The notes beneath the pieces are model-generated. The model worked only from the letters and a program-made list of their open reading frames with translations, was not told the origin of the DNA and made no database searches. This document shows, piece after piece, positions 51,786-59,166 of a stretch of DNA of 64,000 bases. Every line of letters begins with the position of its first letter. Positions within the stretch are counted from its first letter, which is position 1. The translations under genes were made by a program, and so were the position numbers. Origin of the DNA: Hyphomicrobiaceae bacterium (lineage in GTDB: Bacteria; Pseudomonadota; Alphaproteobacteria; Rhizobiales; Hyphomicrobiaceae); NCBI GenBank assembly GCA_022844275.1, contig JALHMB010000004.1:310001-374000 (forward strand). The letters are read 5' to 3'.

Positions 51786-51818
51786 CCTTTCGGACGGAAT
51801 GATCGTCGCAACGAAAGG
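51786..51818 (-). promoter_or_regulatory. Hairpin enclosing the traG ribosome site
   Basis: Arms CCTTTCG/CGAAAGG and GACG/CGTC with a 4-nt bulge form an 11-pair stem just upstream of traG. The AAAGG ribosome site is in the 3' arm, 10 nt before the ATG, so translation of traG may depend on opening the hairpin. Confidence 0.45.
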
Positions 51819-52085
51819 GTCGCAAGAGAGCGTGCGCTCATTCAATCCAGTAAATTGCGCACGATTGTGCGGAAGCGTGAAAGGTCGTGTAAGCTTTGCG
51901 GCGGAATGTCGGCAGCGCCGTTTGTGCGCGCGAATGGAAATCATGAATGCCGTTGTTGATCGCAAATGGCATGTGACGCTGCAGATTCCAACGCGCAGGG
52001 AAATGACAGTGCGATATGCTGATCTGCGCTGATGCTTGGTCTCAGCGACGCGAGCAACGCGCGTCCAGCGGAGCTGGAATTGCTC

Positions 52086-52100
52086 CGATGAAATTCATCG
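52086..52100. repeat. Perfect 15-bp palindrome upstream of the transfer operon
   Basis: CGATGAAATTCATCG has two 7-bp arms around one central base. It lies in the 347-bp gap (51776-52122) between traG and the DUF2493 gene, so it could be an operator for the transfer operon or an end-of-gene signal. A weak hairpin CGCAC-GATT-GTGCG lies nearer traG. No gene is visible in this gap. Confidence 0.5.
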
Positions 52101-52122
52101 ATGATGTTGAGTGAAGCGGTGT

Positions 52123-53049
52123 CTAAGCGCCGCCGCGCTTGCGGCAGTCGCACAGCGGGATGCCGCGCACCTTCGCCTTATCGGCGAGATTGTTGGTCAC
52201 GCCGGAGCCTGGGAACACGACGACTCCAATCGGCATGGCATCGAGAAGCACATCATTGCGCTTGAAGGGCGCAGCCTTCGCATGGCCGGCCCAATCGGGC
52301 TTGAAGACGATCTGCGTCACTTTGCGATTATCCGCCCAGCACGCGGCGATCTTCTCGGCGCCGCGCGGCGCACCGCCGTGCAGGAGCACCATGTCAGGAT
52401 GCTTGGCGTGGACCTTGTCGAGGACTGCCCAGATGCCATGATGATCGTTGCAATCGACGCCACCGGCGAAGGCTATTCTGGTGCCCTTCGGGAGCAGCGT
52501 CTCGGCATCGGCACGGCGTCGTGCATTGATGAACTCGCGGCTGTCGATCATCGCGGCGGTCATCGTCGTCCGGTTGACCATCGATCCCGAGCGGGGACGC
52601 CATATTGATCCGGTATGGATGCTGAATAGCTCGGCAGCGCCATCGCGCATGAACTCCATGCTGTTGCGACGCTCGATCAGCGTCATGCCCTCTCCGATGA
52701 GGCGCTCGAGCTCGACGGAGCGGACTTCTGATCCGTCCTGCTCGCGCTGAGTTGTCCGCTGCGCGATCTCGTTCTTGTCCAGCTCCTGCTCGATGCGGTC
52801 GATCCGGCGATGGAAGACGCTGACGATTGACCACAGCATCGCCTCGAGATCGGGTTCTAGCCGTGTATCCGACAAGGTCGCGACCAGTGCATCGAAGATG
52901 TCGGCGAGAGCGCCTTGCAGCTTTGCCGGCTCGGGCAGTGGACGCGGGTCGGCCTCATCGTCGAAGGGGCGATGAGCATAGAGTGCGAGCTCTTCGAGCA
53001 GATGTGCGGTCGGTGATGGCGTGGCGTCAGGGGTGTGGTCGAAGTTCAT
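52123..53049 (-). CDS. DUF2493 / YspA-like SLOG-family protein
   Basis: A 308-residue protein. The C-terminal ~130 residues form a Rossmann-like DUF2493 (YspA cpYpsA-related SLOG) domain: RIAFAGGVDCNDHHGIWAVL, MVLLHGGAPRGAEKIAACWA, GVVVFPGSGVTNNLADKAK. The SLOG family binds nucleotide-derived ligands. The N-terminal half is helical and acidic (residues 1-180). It occurs in many ICEs with toprim and ParB genes; function unknown. A 19-nt leader hairpin lies 20 nt before the ATG. Confidence 0.82.
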   Translation of the reverse strand: MNFDHTPDATPSPTAHLLEELALYAHRPFDDEADPRPLPEPAKLQGALADIFDALVATLSDTRLEPDLEAMLWSIVSVFHRRIDRIEQELDKNEIAQRTTQREQDGSEVRSVELERLIGEGMTLIERRNSMEFMRDGAAELFSIHTGSIWRPRSGSMVNRTTMTAAMIDSREFINARRRADAETLLPKGTRIAFAGGVDCNDHHGIWAVLDKVHAKHPDMVLLHGGAPRGAEKIAACWADNRKVTQIVFKPDWAGHAKAAPFKRNDVLLDAMPIGVVVFPGSGVTNNLADKAKVRGIPLCDCRKRGGA

Positions 53050-53069
53050 GGAACACGTCTCCTCAGCGA

Positions 53070-53088
53070 GGCCGCGCCCATCGCGGCC
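53070..53088 (-). promoter_or_regulatory. Leader hairpin of the DUF2493 gene
   Basis: GGCCGCG-CCCAT-CGCGGCC, 7-bp arms with a 5-nt loop, ends 20 nt before the start codon. GAGGAGA follows as the ribosome site. One of four leaders of this design in the element. Confidence 0.6.
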
Positions 53089-53173
53089 TTCCGGCGACGG
53101 ATCAGCCGGGGCCGGATGGGGCCTGCACCCAAAGGCGCAGCCTGCAGGGCCGGAGCGCAGCGGAGGACGGCAA

Positions 53174-53192
53174 GCGCGGCTGCAAGCCGCGC
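53174..53192 (-). terminator. Stem-loop downstream of the toprim gene
   Basis: GCGCGGCT-GCA-AGCCGCGC, perfect 8-bp arms with a 3-nt loop, about 110 nt past the toprim stop. There is no T-run, so Rho-independent termination is uncertain. The 255-bp gap 53050-53304 holds no gene. Confidence 0.5.
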
Positions 53193-53304
53193 GCCGCCGT
53201 TGCGGGGCACAGCCGGTTCTGGCCCGCTCGCCACTTAGGAAGGCCGGGTGCGGCTCCGACTGCACGGAGGTCGGTCCTTGCAGCCCGGCCACGGACGTCA
53301 TGGA

Positions 53305-54357
53305 TCACAACCGGCCGGCCGGCGCTGCGAGACGGAAGCGTTCAATATCCTGCGGCGTGACTTGCGGTCGTACGATCGCACGCAGATCGTTCAGGCCGAA
53401 GCCAACGAGATCCTCGTTGAAGTCGCCGAGCCGCGGCAATAGCTCGATCGCTTCGATCCCGGCAGCCGCGGCGCGCGTGGTCAGAGCCGCTACGGCACCA
53501 TCGCCGGCCGGATCAATGTCGCGGGCGATATAGAGACGCCGGAGCGTGTCCGGAAAGAGGACGGCGGACAGATGCCCGGCAGAAAGGGCTGCCAGCATCG
53601 GCATGCCCGGAAACACCATGCGCAAGGACAGCATCGTCTCGATGCCTTCCCCGGCCGCCATCACCTCACCTGAGGAACCGAACCGCACAGCATTGCCCAG
53701 GAGCGAGCCCATGGCTTTGCGCTGTGTCTCGATCGGTGCCTTCCAGGTGCCATCCCGATCGAGCCAGGTCCGATGGGCACCGGTGATGACACCGCGGAGG
53801 TCCGTGACACTGGCGATCATGGCCGGCCATGTCTGTGTTGGCCCGTCATCCTCCGGACGATAGTAGCACCGGGGATGAAAGCGCAGGGCTCCGAGATCAT
53901 GCAGATCATCGATGCACCGATGGCGCAGGTAGGTCTCCACCAATGTGCGGTAGATGGGATTCGACGCGGCGAACAGACGCCGCGCCGCCTCGGGTGAGCC
54001 GGTCGGCGCCGGTGCTGTGCGGGTCTTGTGCTGCGGATCGGGCTCTGGACGCGGCAGACTGAGGAAGTGGCGTGCTTCGTCGGCTACATCGCGGAAGTCG
54101 ATGAGCCCTAAACTCTCGCGGATCACGTCGAGCAGATCGCCGTGCTCGCCGGTTGCCGCGTCCGTCCACTTTCCGGCGGCACCAGGGCCGCTCTCCGGGC
54201 CGAACAGACGGACGTACATGGAGCGACCGCGGGTGTTGTGGACGTCCCCAACAATCCAATAGCGGCCGACACGGCGGCCGTTGAATAGGTATTTGCGGCA
54301 CACCGCCTCGGCGTCGCGCGCAAGGCGATGTGCAAGCTCCGTGGCGGATGAGCTCAT
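53305..54357 (-). CDS. Toprim-domain protein (primase-like, ICE-associated)
   Basis: A 350-residue protein with a primase-like N-terminal region (YWIVGDVHNTRGRSMYVRLF, GKWTDAATGEHGDLLDVIRE) and a C-terminal toprim domain: Glu in AAGEGIETMLSLRM and the DxD in YIARDIDPAGDGA. No zinc finger is evident. This family is common in alphaproteobacterial conjugative elements and may prime incoming single strands. Its AGGTG ribosome site lies in a small hairpin (54361-54376, CACCT/AGGTG). Confidence 0.85.
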   Translation of the reverse strand: MSSSATELAHRLARDAEAVCRKYLFNGRRVGRYWIVGDVHNTRGRSMYVRLFGPESGPGAAGKWTDAATGEHGDLLDVIRESLGLIDFRDVADEARHFLSLPRPEPDPQHKTRTAPAPTGSPEAARRLFAASNPIYRTLVETYLRHRCIDDLHDLGALRFHPRCYYRPEDDGPTQTWPAMIASVTDLRGVITGAHRTWLDRDGTWKAPIETQRKAMGSLLGNAVRFGSSGEVMAAGEGIETMLSLRMVFPGMPMLAALSAGHLSAVLFPDTLRRLYIARDIDPAGDGAVAALTTRAAAAGIEAIELLPRLGDFNEDLVGFGLNDLRAIVRPQVTPQDIERFRLAAPAGRL

Positions 54358-54376
54358 GATCACCTCGATATAGGTG

Positions 54377-54580
54377 TCACAAGCGCCAATACGAGACGAT
54401 CTTCTGCGCCTCGCGATGGTAGTCGAGCATCTGCCGGTAGAAGCGATGCCGGACCGCGCGCTTTGTCGGATCGCGGCGCGCTTCCGGCGCCAGTTTCTTC
54501 GCTGCTGCGCGGATGACGGTCCGCCAACTCGCGTGCACCGTGATGTCGAGGCGCAGGTAGGTTCCATAGTACATGGTCAT
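54377..54580 (-). CDS. Small conserved ICE protein
   Basis: A 67-residue basic protein (YYGTYLRLDITVHASWRTVI, then DPTKRAVRHRFYRQMLDYHR) with no family I can name. Similar small proteins accompany toprim genes in such elements. Its start overlaps the next upstream gene by ATGA, indicating one operon. No signal peptide or membrane segment. Confidence 0.65.
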   Translation of the reverse strand: MTMYYGTYLRLDITVHASWRTVIRAAAKKLAPEARRDPTKRAVRHRFYRQMLDYHREAQKIVSYWRL

Positions 54581-55080
54581 GCGCTCCGATTGACGTCTCG
54601 CGCCGCGAGGAATTCCTCAAGAATGTCGTGGGTCGACTTGCACCGGATGGTGTCGGCGGTGATGAGGAGGGCCATGCCGCCAAATCCGTCGACGCGCATT
54701 TTCGAGCAGGTGAAGGCGGTGACCACCGTGAGGTAGTCGAGCGTCGGAGAGCGGCGCACGATGTCCTGCAGCATGAGTGCCCAGGACACGACCGAAAGAT
54801 CGATATCGATATCCGTATCGTCGGGAGGCGCCGCGGCGAGACACTCGCCGACAAGGACGGCGATGGCACTGCGGATCCCCTGCAACGCCTGGAAGGCGGC
54901 CTGCAGGTCGTCGATTGACATCCCGATGCTATCGCTCGGACCGATATCGGAGTGAAACCAGATCGCATCGCCGTCAAACTCGGCGTCAAACACAAGGCTG
55001 AGGACGAGGTGTTCGAGGGGTGTGAGGTCAGTGACCGGGATCGGCTGTTGCACAACGGTGGGCGAGTAGTAGTCGGCCAT
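54577..55080 (-). CDS. Conserved hypothetical ICE protein
   Basis: A 167-residue acidic protein (DLTPLEHLVLSLVFDAEFDG, DDTDIDIDLSVVSWALMLQD, STHDILEEFLAARD). I recognise no domain. It lies between the ParB-like gene and the toprim gene and overlaps the 67-residue gene. CAGGAGAAC and a leader hairpin precede it, which supports the ATG at 55080. Confidence 0.7.
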   Translation of the reverse strand: MADYYSPTVVQQPIPVTDLTPLEHLVLSLVFDAEFDGDAIWFHSDIGPSDSIGMSIDDLQAAFQALQGIRSAIAVLVGECLAAAPPDDTDIDIDLSVVSWALMLQDIVRRSPTLDYLTVVTAFTCSKMRVDGFGGMALLITADTIRCKSTHDILEEFLAARDVNRSA

Positions 55081-55102
55081 GATGTTCTCCTGAAACAGAA
55101 AT

Positions 55103-55121
55103 GCCCGGCACGAAGCCGGGC
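55103..55121 (-). promoter_or_regulatory. Leader hairpin of the 167-residue gene / ParB terminator
   Basis: GCCCGGC-ACGAA-GCCGGGC on the plus strand, perfect 7-bp arms with a 5-nt loop, 22 nt before the start at 55080. On the minus strand it is followed by ATTTCTGTTT, so it could also end parB-like transcription 50 nt past that gene. Confidence 0.6.
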
Positions 55122-55171
55122 GAGAAAGATGGAACGTCAGCGGACGGCCGACGCCGCCCGCTGCGCGTGAG

Positions 55172-57184
55172 CTATTCGGCCGCCATCACGTGCGACGTCT
55201 GATCGGCATCCGTCGTCGCGGCGCTGTCCATGCCGACCGTGCGCAATGGCTCGGGCAGCCAGCCCGTGCCGTCGAGCAGCCGCTCGGCCTCCTTGGCCAT
55301 CTCGGCCTTCTTTAGATGCGCAATGCGCTCGGCCGGCTTGTCACCCTTGGCCTCGCGCACGGAATCGAGAATGCGCGCCTTGGTGACGCGGCCGAGGAAC
55401 GTATCGACGGTCGGCTTCCAGCCGGCCGCCGCCATGTCGAGCGTCACCGCGGACGCGAGACGGCCGGCGTGACGAAGTGCTTTCGGCCGCCGGTCATAGG
55501 GCTGGTACACGGCATTGATCGTGAGCCCGACGCAATGTGCGAATAGGGCCTGGCGGCTGTCGCCGTCGAGCTCAGCCAGCATGTCCCACAGATCGCCGGT
55601 GTCCTCCGGCATCTGTGCGTCCCAGGCCTTGTGCCGCGCGTCGATGGCCTTGGCCGCCGGCGTATCGGCGAGCCCGGACGTGTGCCCGAACAGGACGCTC
55701 TTCGCCTCGATCTCGAGGCACGAGTCGAAGCCGTAGTGATAGAAGAGTTTCAGGCAAAGCGCGTGCAAGGCGGCGCGCAGCGCAATGTCGGCGTCATTCG
55801 CAACCGCCTCCCGCAAGGCCAGCGTGCGGTGCGCCGTCAGCTCGGTCATGAGACGATCCGACAAGGGCCGACTGCCGTCTTCCTCTTCGGGTTCCTCGGC
55901 GCCGTCCTCGTCGTCCGTATCGGTGTCCTCCCCGGATGATGCCATCCGCCGGCGATCGGACTCGTCGCCGTCGGTTTCTTCTTCGTCCTCGACCGGCGGC
56001 TCATCCCCGGGCCGCACATAGCCGCGCTCGACACGCAGCGCGCCGGTGCTGTCGATGCTGACGAATGCACCGGCCCGCGCGATGTCGTCCGGTTCGTACA
56101 CGACCGGGCGATTGTCCAAGGCCTCCAGTGCCGTCTCGATCTTGCTGAGACGCCGGTCGATCTCCTCCGGCATCTCCGGTGCTTCGGCGTATTCCGCTTC
56201 GAGATCGTCAAACTCGGCTTGGAGCGCGTCGCGGGTTGCGGCCTCCTCGTCGGTCAAGGGCATCTCGCGACCGCTGAGCTGGCGTAGACCATGGCCGTAG
56301 CCATAGGGGAGCTCCGTCACGATCTCGATCCACTTCCAACCCTCGGCACGAACGGCGTCGGCCTCGCGCTCGAGTTTCTCTGCGACGAGCTTCTCGAGCA
56401 GGGGTGGTTCCTGCAGCCAGCCGCCGTCATCGGGCTCGAAGAGATCTCGCAGGACCGTGCCGCCGGCCTCTTCGTAGGTTTCGGTGCCGACGAACTGGGC
56501 ACGCTTGTCGGAGACGCGCACGGCGCCCTCGGTCAGTAGACGGCGAATGTGGGAGGGTTCCTTGTTGTAGGAATGCTGCAGGGCTTCCCATGCCTGCTCC
56601 TGGCGCTCATGGTCGGGATTGACGGTGAAGCCCATCATCTGGTCGAGCGTCATGCCGTCATCGGCATAGACGTCGAGGAGCTTCGGCGAGACCGCGGCAA
56701 GCCGCAGCCTCTGGCGCACGACGTTGACCGAGACGAAGAAGGCGGCTGCGATCTCGTCCTCGGGTTGCCCCTTTTCGCGTAGGGCCATGAACGCGCGGAA
56801 CTGATCAAGCGGATGGAGGGGCGCGCGCTGGACGTTCTCGGCGAGCGAGTCCTCCTCGGCGGAGATGTCTGTATTGGCCGCGCGGACGATGCAGGGAATG
56901 GGCGCCGTCTTGGGAAGGCGCTTCTGCTTGACGAGCAGTTGCAGAGCGCGATAGCGGCGACCGCCGGCGGGGATCTCATACATCCCGGTCTCGTTGCCGT
57001 CGCTATCGAGCACGGGGCGCACGGTCAGGCTTTGCAGGAGCGTGCGCCGTGCGATGTCCTCGGCGAGCTCCTCGATGGCGATGCCGGCTTTTACACGGCG
57101 GACATTGGATTGGCTCAGCACGAGCTTATTGAATGGGATGTCACGCGACGTGCTGAGCGCGATCTTCTGAGTGGTCTTAGTCAT
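55172..57184 (-). CDS. ParB/RepB/Spo0J-family partition-like protein
   Basis: A 670-residue ParB-family protein. The N-terminal ParB nuclease-like domain has NKLVLSQSNVRRVKAGIAIE, the ParB catalytic/CTP-type region ALQLLVKQKRLP preceded by YEIPAGGRRYR, and SLAENVQRAPLHPLDQFRAF. A KorB/HTH region is MALREKGQPEDEIAAAFFVS. The C-terminal half is long, acidic (DGDESDRRRMASSGEDTDT) and not typical of chromosomal ParB. ICE forms like this are thought to aid element stability or regulate transfer. A leader hairpin precedes it. Confidence 0.87.
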   Translation of the reverse strand: MTKTTQKIALSTSRDIPFNKLVLSQSNVRRVKAGIAIEELAEDIARRTLLQSLTVRPVLDSDGNETGMYEIPAGGRRYRALQLLVKQKRLPKTAPIPCIVRAANTDISAEEDSLAENVQRAPLHPLDQFRAFMALREKGQPEDEIAAAFFVSVNVVRQRLRLAAVSPKLLDVYADDGMTLDQMMGFTVNPDHERQEQAWEALQHSYNKEPSHIRRLLTEGAVRVSDKRAQFVGTETYEEAGGTVLRDLFEPDDGGWLQEPPLLEKLVAEKLEREADAVRAEGWKWIEIVTELPYGYGHGLRQLSGREMPLTDEEAATRDALQAEFDDLEAEYAEAPEMPEEIDRRLSKIETALEALDNRPVVYEPDDIARAGAFVSIDSTGALRVERGYVRPGDEPPVEDEEETDGDESDRRRMASSGEDTDTDDEDGAEEPEEEDGSRPLSDRLMTELTAHRTLALREAVANDADIALRAALHALCLKLFYHYGFDSCLEIEAKSVLFGHTSGLADTPAAKAIDARHKAWDAQMPEDTGDLWDMLAELDGDSRQALFAHCVGLTINAVYQPYDRRPKALRHAGRLASAVTLDMAAAGWKPTVDTFLGRVTKARILDSVREAKGDKPAERIAHLKKAEMAKEAERLLDGTGWLPEPLRTVGMDSAATTDADQTSHVMAAE

Positions 57185-57207
57185 ATTGGTTCTCCACGGC
57201 GAGCGGC

Positions 57208-57224
57208 CGAGAGACTCCCTCTCG
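57208..57224 (-). promoter_or_regulatory. Leader hairpin of the ParB-like gene
   Basis: CGAGAG-ACTCC-CTCTCG with a 5-nt loop ends 23 nt before the start codon at 57184; GGAGAACC is the ribosome site. The flanking sequence resembles the ardC leader. Confidence 0.6.
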
Positions 57225-57275
57225 ACCCCTGGCCCGCCGTGAAACTCACACCCCCTCTCTCCCTCTGGCCGCGCC

Positions 57276-57653
57276 TCACCCGCGCGCGCGCAAGGCTGCC
57301 GCCGCCTCCCGCAGACGACGTTCGTCGAGCACGATGCGGCCGGACTTGCGTGCGGCCTCGGCATAGACCGAAAGCGGAAAGGCGCCCTCGAAGTAGAGAT
57401 CGCGTTCGATCCCCAGTCCGAATGGTAAGCGGACCGACGCCATGTCGAGGAGGCTAAAACTCCCTAATTCCGGACTGCCGAAGCCGAGATCGGCCAATCC
57501 GAACAGAGTGTCGCCATCCTCATCGAGCTCGGTGGCGAGCCATGTGGCGGCCCCGACCGGATTGAAGAATTTGACGACGGGCACGTGATCGACATCGCGC
57601 AGACGACCGTTGGCCAGCAGGCGACCGCCCAATTCTGGTGTGAGGAGGATCAT
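57276..57653 (-). CDS. DUF2958 family protein
   Basis: A 125-residue DUF2958 protein (MILLTPELGGRLLANGRLRD, PVVKFFNPVGAATWLATELD, DTLFGLADLGFGSPELGSFS, then LGIERDLYFEGAFPLSVYAE). This family is always found with ArdC-like genes in conjugative elements. Function unknown. ATGA overlap with ardC shows coupling. Confidence 0.88.
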   Translation of the reverse strand: MILLTPELGGRLLANGRLRDVDHVPVVKFFNPVGAATWLATELDEDGDTLFGLADLGFGSPELGSFSLLDMASVRLPFGLGIERDLYFEGAFPLSVYAEAARKSGRIVLDERRLREAAAALRARG

Positions 57654-58600
57654 GCCGCGACCCTCCCCGCAGTCGAAGTCACGACATCGGGTTCGGGCAG
57701 GAAGCCGAGCAGATAGTCAGCAGCCTTGCTCGCCAGCGATGCTGCTCGGACGATCGCTCGGTTGTCATCGCGAAGTACCTCGAGCCAGGACGCAAGGTAG
57801 TCGGCGTGCCGGACGGTCGGTGTGATCCCGAGCGACGCACAGCAGAACGCGGCGTTCATTTCGGCGACCAGCTCCTCGAAAGCATACTTGCGCGATCCGA
57901 ATGAACCGGACAGGTCGCGGTTGAGCCGCGAGCTGTGACCCGAGGCATGGCCGAGCTCGTGGAGGGCGGTGCGATGCCAGTTGATAGGCTCGAAGAACGC
58001 CGGCGGCGGCGGCACCTGCACGTAGTCCTGGGACGGCATGTAGTAGGCTCGGTTTCCCCCAATGCGGAAGTCGATGCCGGTCGCCTTGATCAGCGCCTCG
58101 ACGCGCGGTTCGACGGTGCCTGGCGGCGGTGGTGGTGCGATCGTCGCGATCTCTTCCGGGAGATTATCGATCTGATCGGTATTGAAAACCGTGAAGCGCT
58201 TCAGAAACGGAATGGCACGCGCTTCGCTGCCGCTCTGGGCGGCACGCCGCTTTGCATCATCGGGGATGAAGCGATCGGCATAGACGACAGTGGTGCCGCG
58301 TTCGCCTTCACGCACATGGCCGCCAAGCGCCAAGGCCTGTCGGTATGTGAGCCAGCTCTGGCCGCTGTATGCCTTTTCGATCACCTCCCCCCAGAGAATG
58401 AGGACGTTGATGCCGGAGTAGTTTCGGCTCGTTGAAGCGTTCTTCGGCATGGCAAGCTGCGCCTTGGCCGACGGCGTGCCCCAGGGCTGCACCCAGGGAA
58501 AACGGACCTTCTCGAGTTCGCCGATGATCTTGTTGGTGATGTCGTCGTAGAAGTTGGTCCGGTCGCCGCCGGAACGCTTACGCGTGGTCGATCTGGACAT
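57650..58600 (-). CDS. ArdC-like antirestriction protein
   Basis: A 316-residue ArdC-family protein. The N-terminal ssDNA-binding domain is FYDDITNKIIGELEKVRFPW with SRNYSGINVLILWGEVIEKA. The C-terminal zincin-like metalloprotease domain has HELGHASGHSSRLNR (HExxH) with a downstream Glu in AFEELVAEMNAAF. ArdC proteins protect incoming conjugative DNA from restriction. Strong GGAGAACC ribosome site and a leader hairpin precede the ATG. Confidence 0.9.
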   Translation of the reverse strand: MSRSTTRKRSGGDRTNFYDDITNKIIGELEKVRFPWVQPWGTPSAKAQLAMPKNASTSRNYSGINVLILWGEVIEKAYSGQSWLTYRQALALGGHVREGERGTTVVYADRFIPDDAKRRAAQSGSEARAIPFLKRFTVFNTDQIDNLPEEIATIAPPPPPGTVEPRVEALIKATGIDFRIGGNRAYYMPSQDYVQVPPPPAFFEPINWHRTALHELGHASGHSSRLNRDLSGSFGSRKYAFEELVAEMNAAFCCASLGITPTVRHADYLASWLEVLRDDNRAIVRAASLASKAADYLLGFLPEPDVVTSTAGRVAA

Positions 58601-58624
58601 CGCGGTTCTCCGCGACGGGCCGGC

Positions 58625-58639
58625 GAGAGCCTTTCTCTC
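58625..58639 (-). promoter_or_regulatory. Leader hairpin of ardC
   Basis: GAGAG-CCTTT-CTCTC with a 5-nt loop ends 24 nt before the ardC ATG at 58600. The sequence between hairpin and start matches the ParB-like leader, including GGAGAACC. Confidence 0.6.
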
Positions 58640-59166
58640 ACTCCTTCAGCCCGTCACGACAGCCGCAACCTCCCTCTCACTCTCTCCGCGGCAGCCGGCC
58701 ACTGACCGCCCAACGGGAGCGTCGCGTTCACGGCGGGCCGTATTGCTCAACGTCATGGATTGTTACGCATCGCGAACATCGCGACATCATTGTCCGCGCC
58801 CGGCTGACCGTTACCCGACAGGGCCGAGACCCGCCGTGCGGGGCTCGGGCGAGCGGCCGCAGGCCGCGAGGTAGGGCCCGATAGCGGCCGCAGGCCGCGA
58901 AGGCGCCCAAACCCCCATGCAAAGGCAGGAACTACTGAAGCAGCGTTGACGGGTTGAGATTGTGTTCTGTCGCGAGATCTCTTCCCTCTCCACAACCTGT
59001 TGCCAGCATTGCCAAACTTCATCGATCTGACTCGCCATCCGCGAGTTGCCTTCGGGCGCCTGTCAATCCTCAGCCAAGATTCCCTGATGTCAGCCTACCG
59101 CGCATTGTCCACATTGCGCTTGACGAGAGGCCAGACACCTGCAGCGAATCATGCCACTCAGACTGC
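58640..59166. other. Divergent region between ardC and the ABC-3C operon, with repeated hairpins
   Basis: About 530 bases without a gene, holding divergent promoters. Two copies of the 18-mer AGCGGCCGCAGGCCGCGA (58852-58869 and 58883-58900), 13 nt apart, each form the hairpin GCGGCC-GCA-GGCCGC. Positions 58900-59166 show no clear -35/-10 pair. No relaxase or oriT-like sequence recognised. Confidence 0.6.

Noticed and set aside
51850-51930. Hairpin CGCAC-GATT-GTGCG as a possible oriT
   Set aside because: No recognisable nick-site consensus and no relaxase gene next to it; too short to claim.
58852-58900. CRISPR-like repeat
   Set aside because: Only two copies, self-complementary, with a 13-nt spacer; no cas genes in the window.
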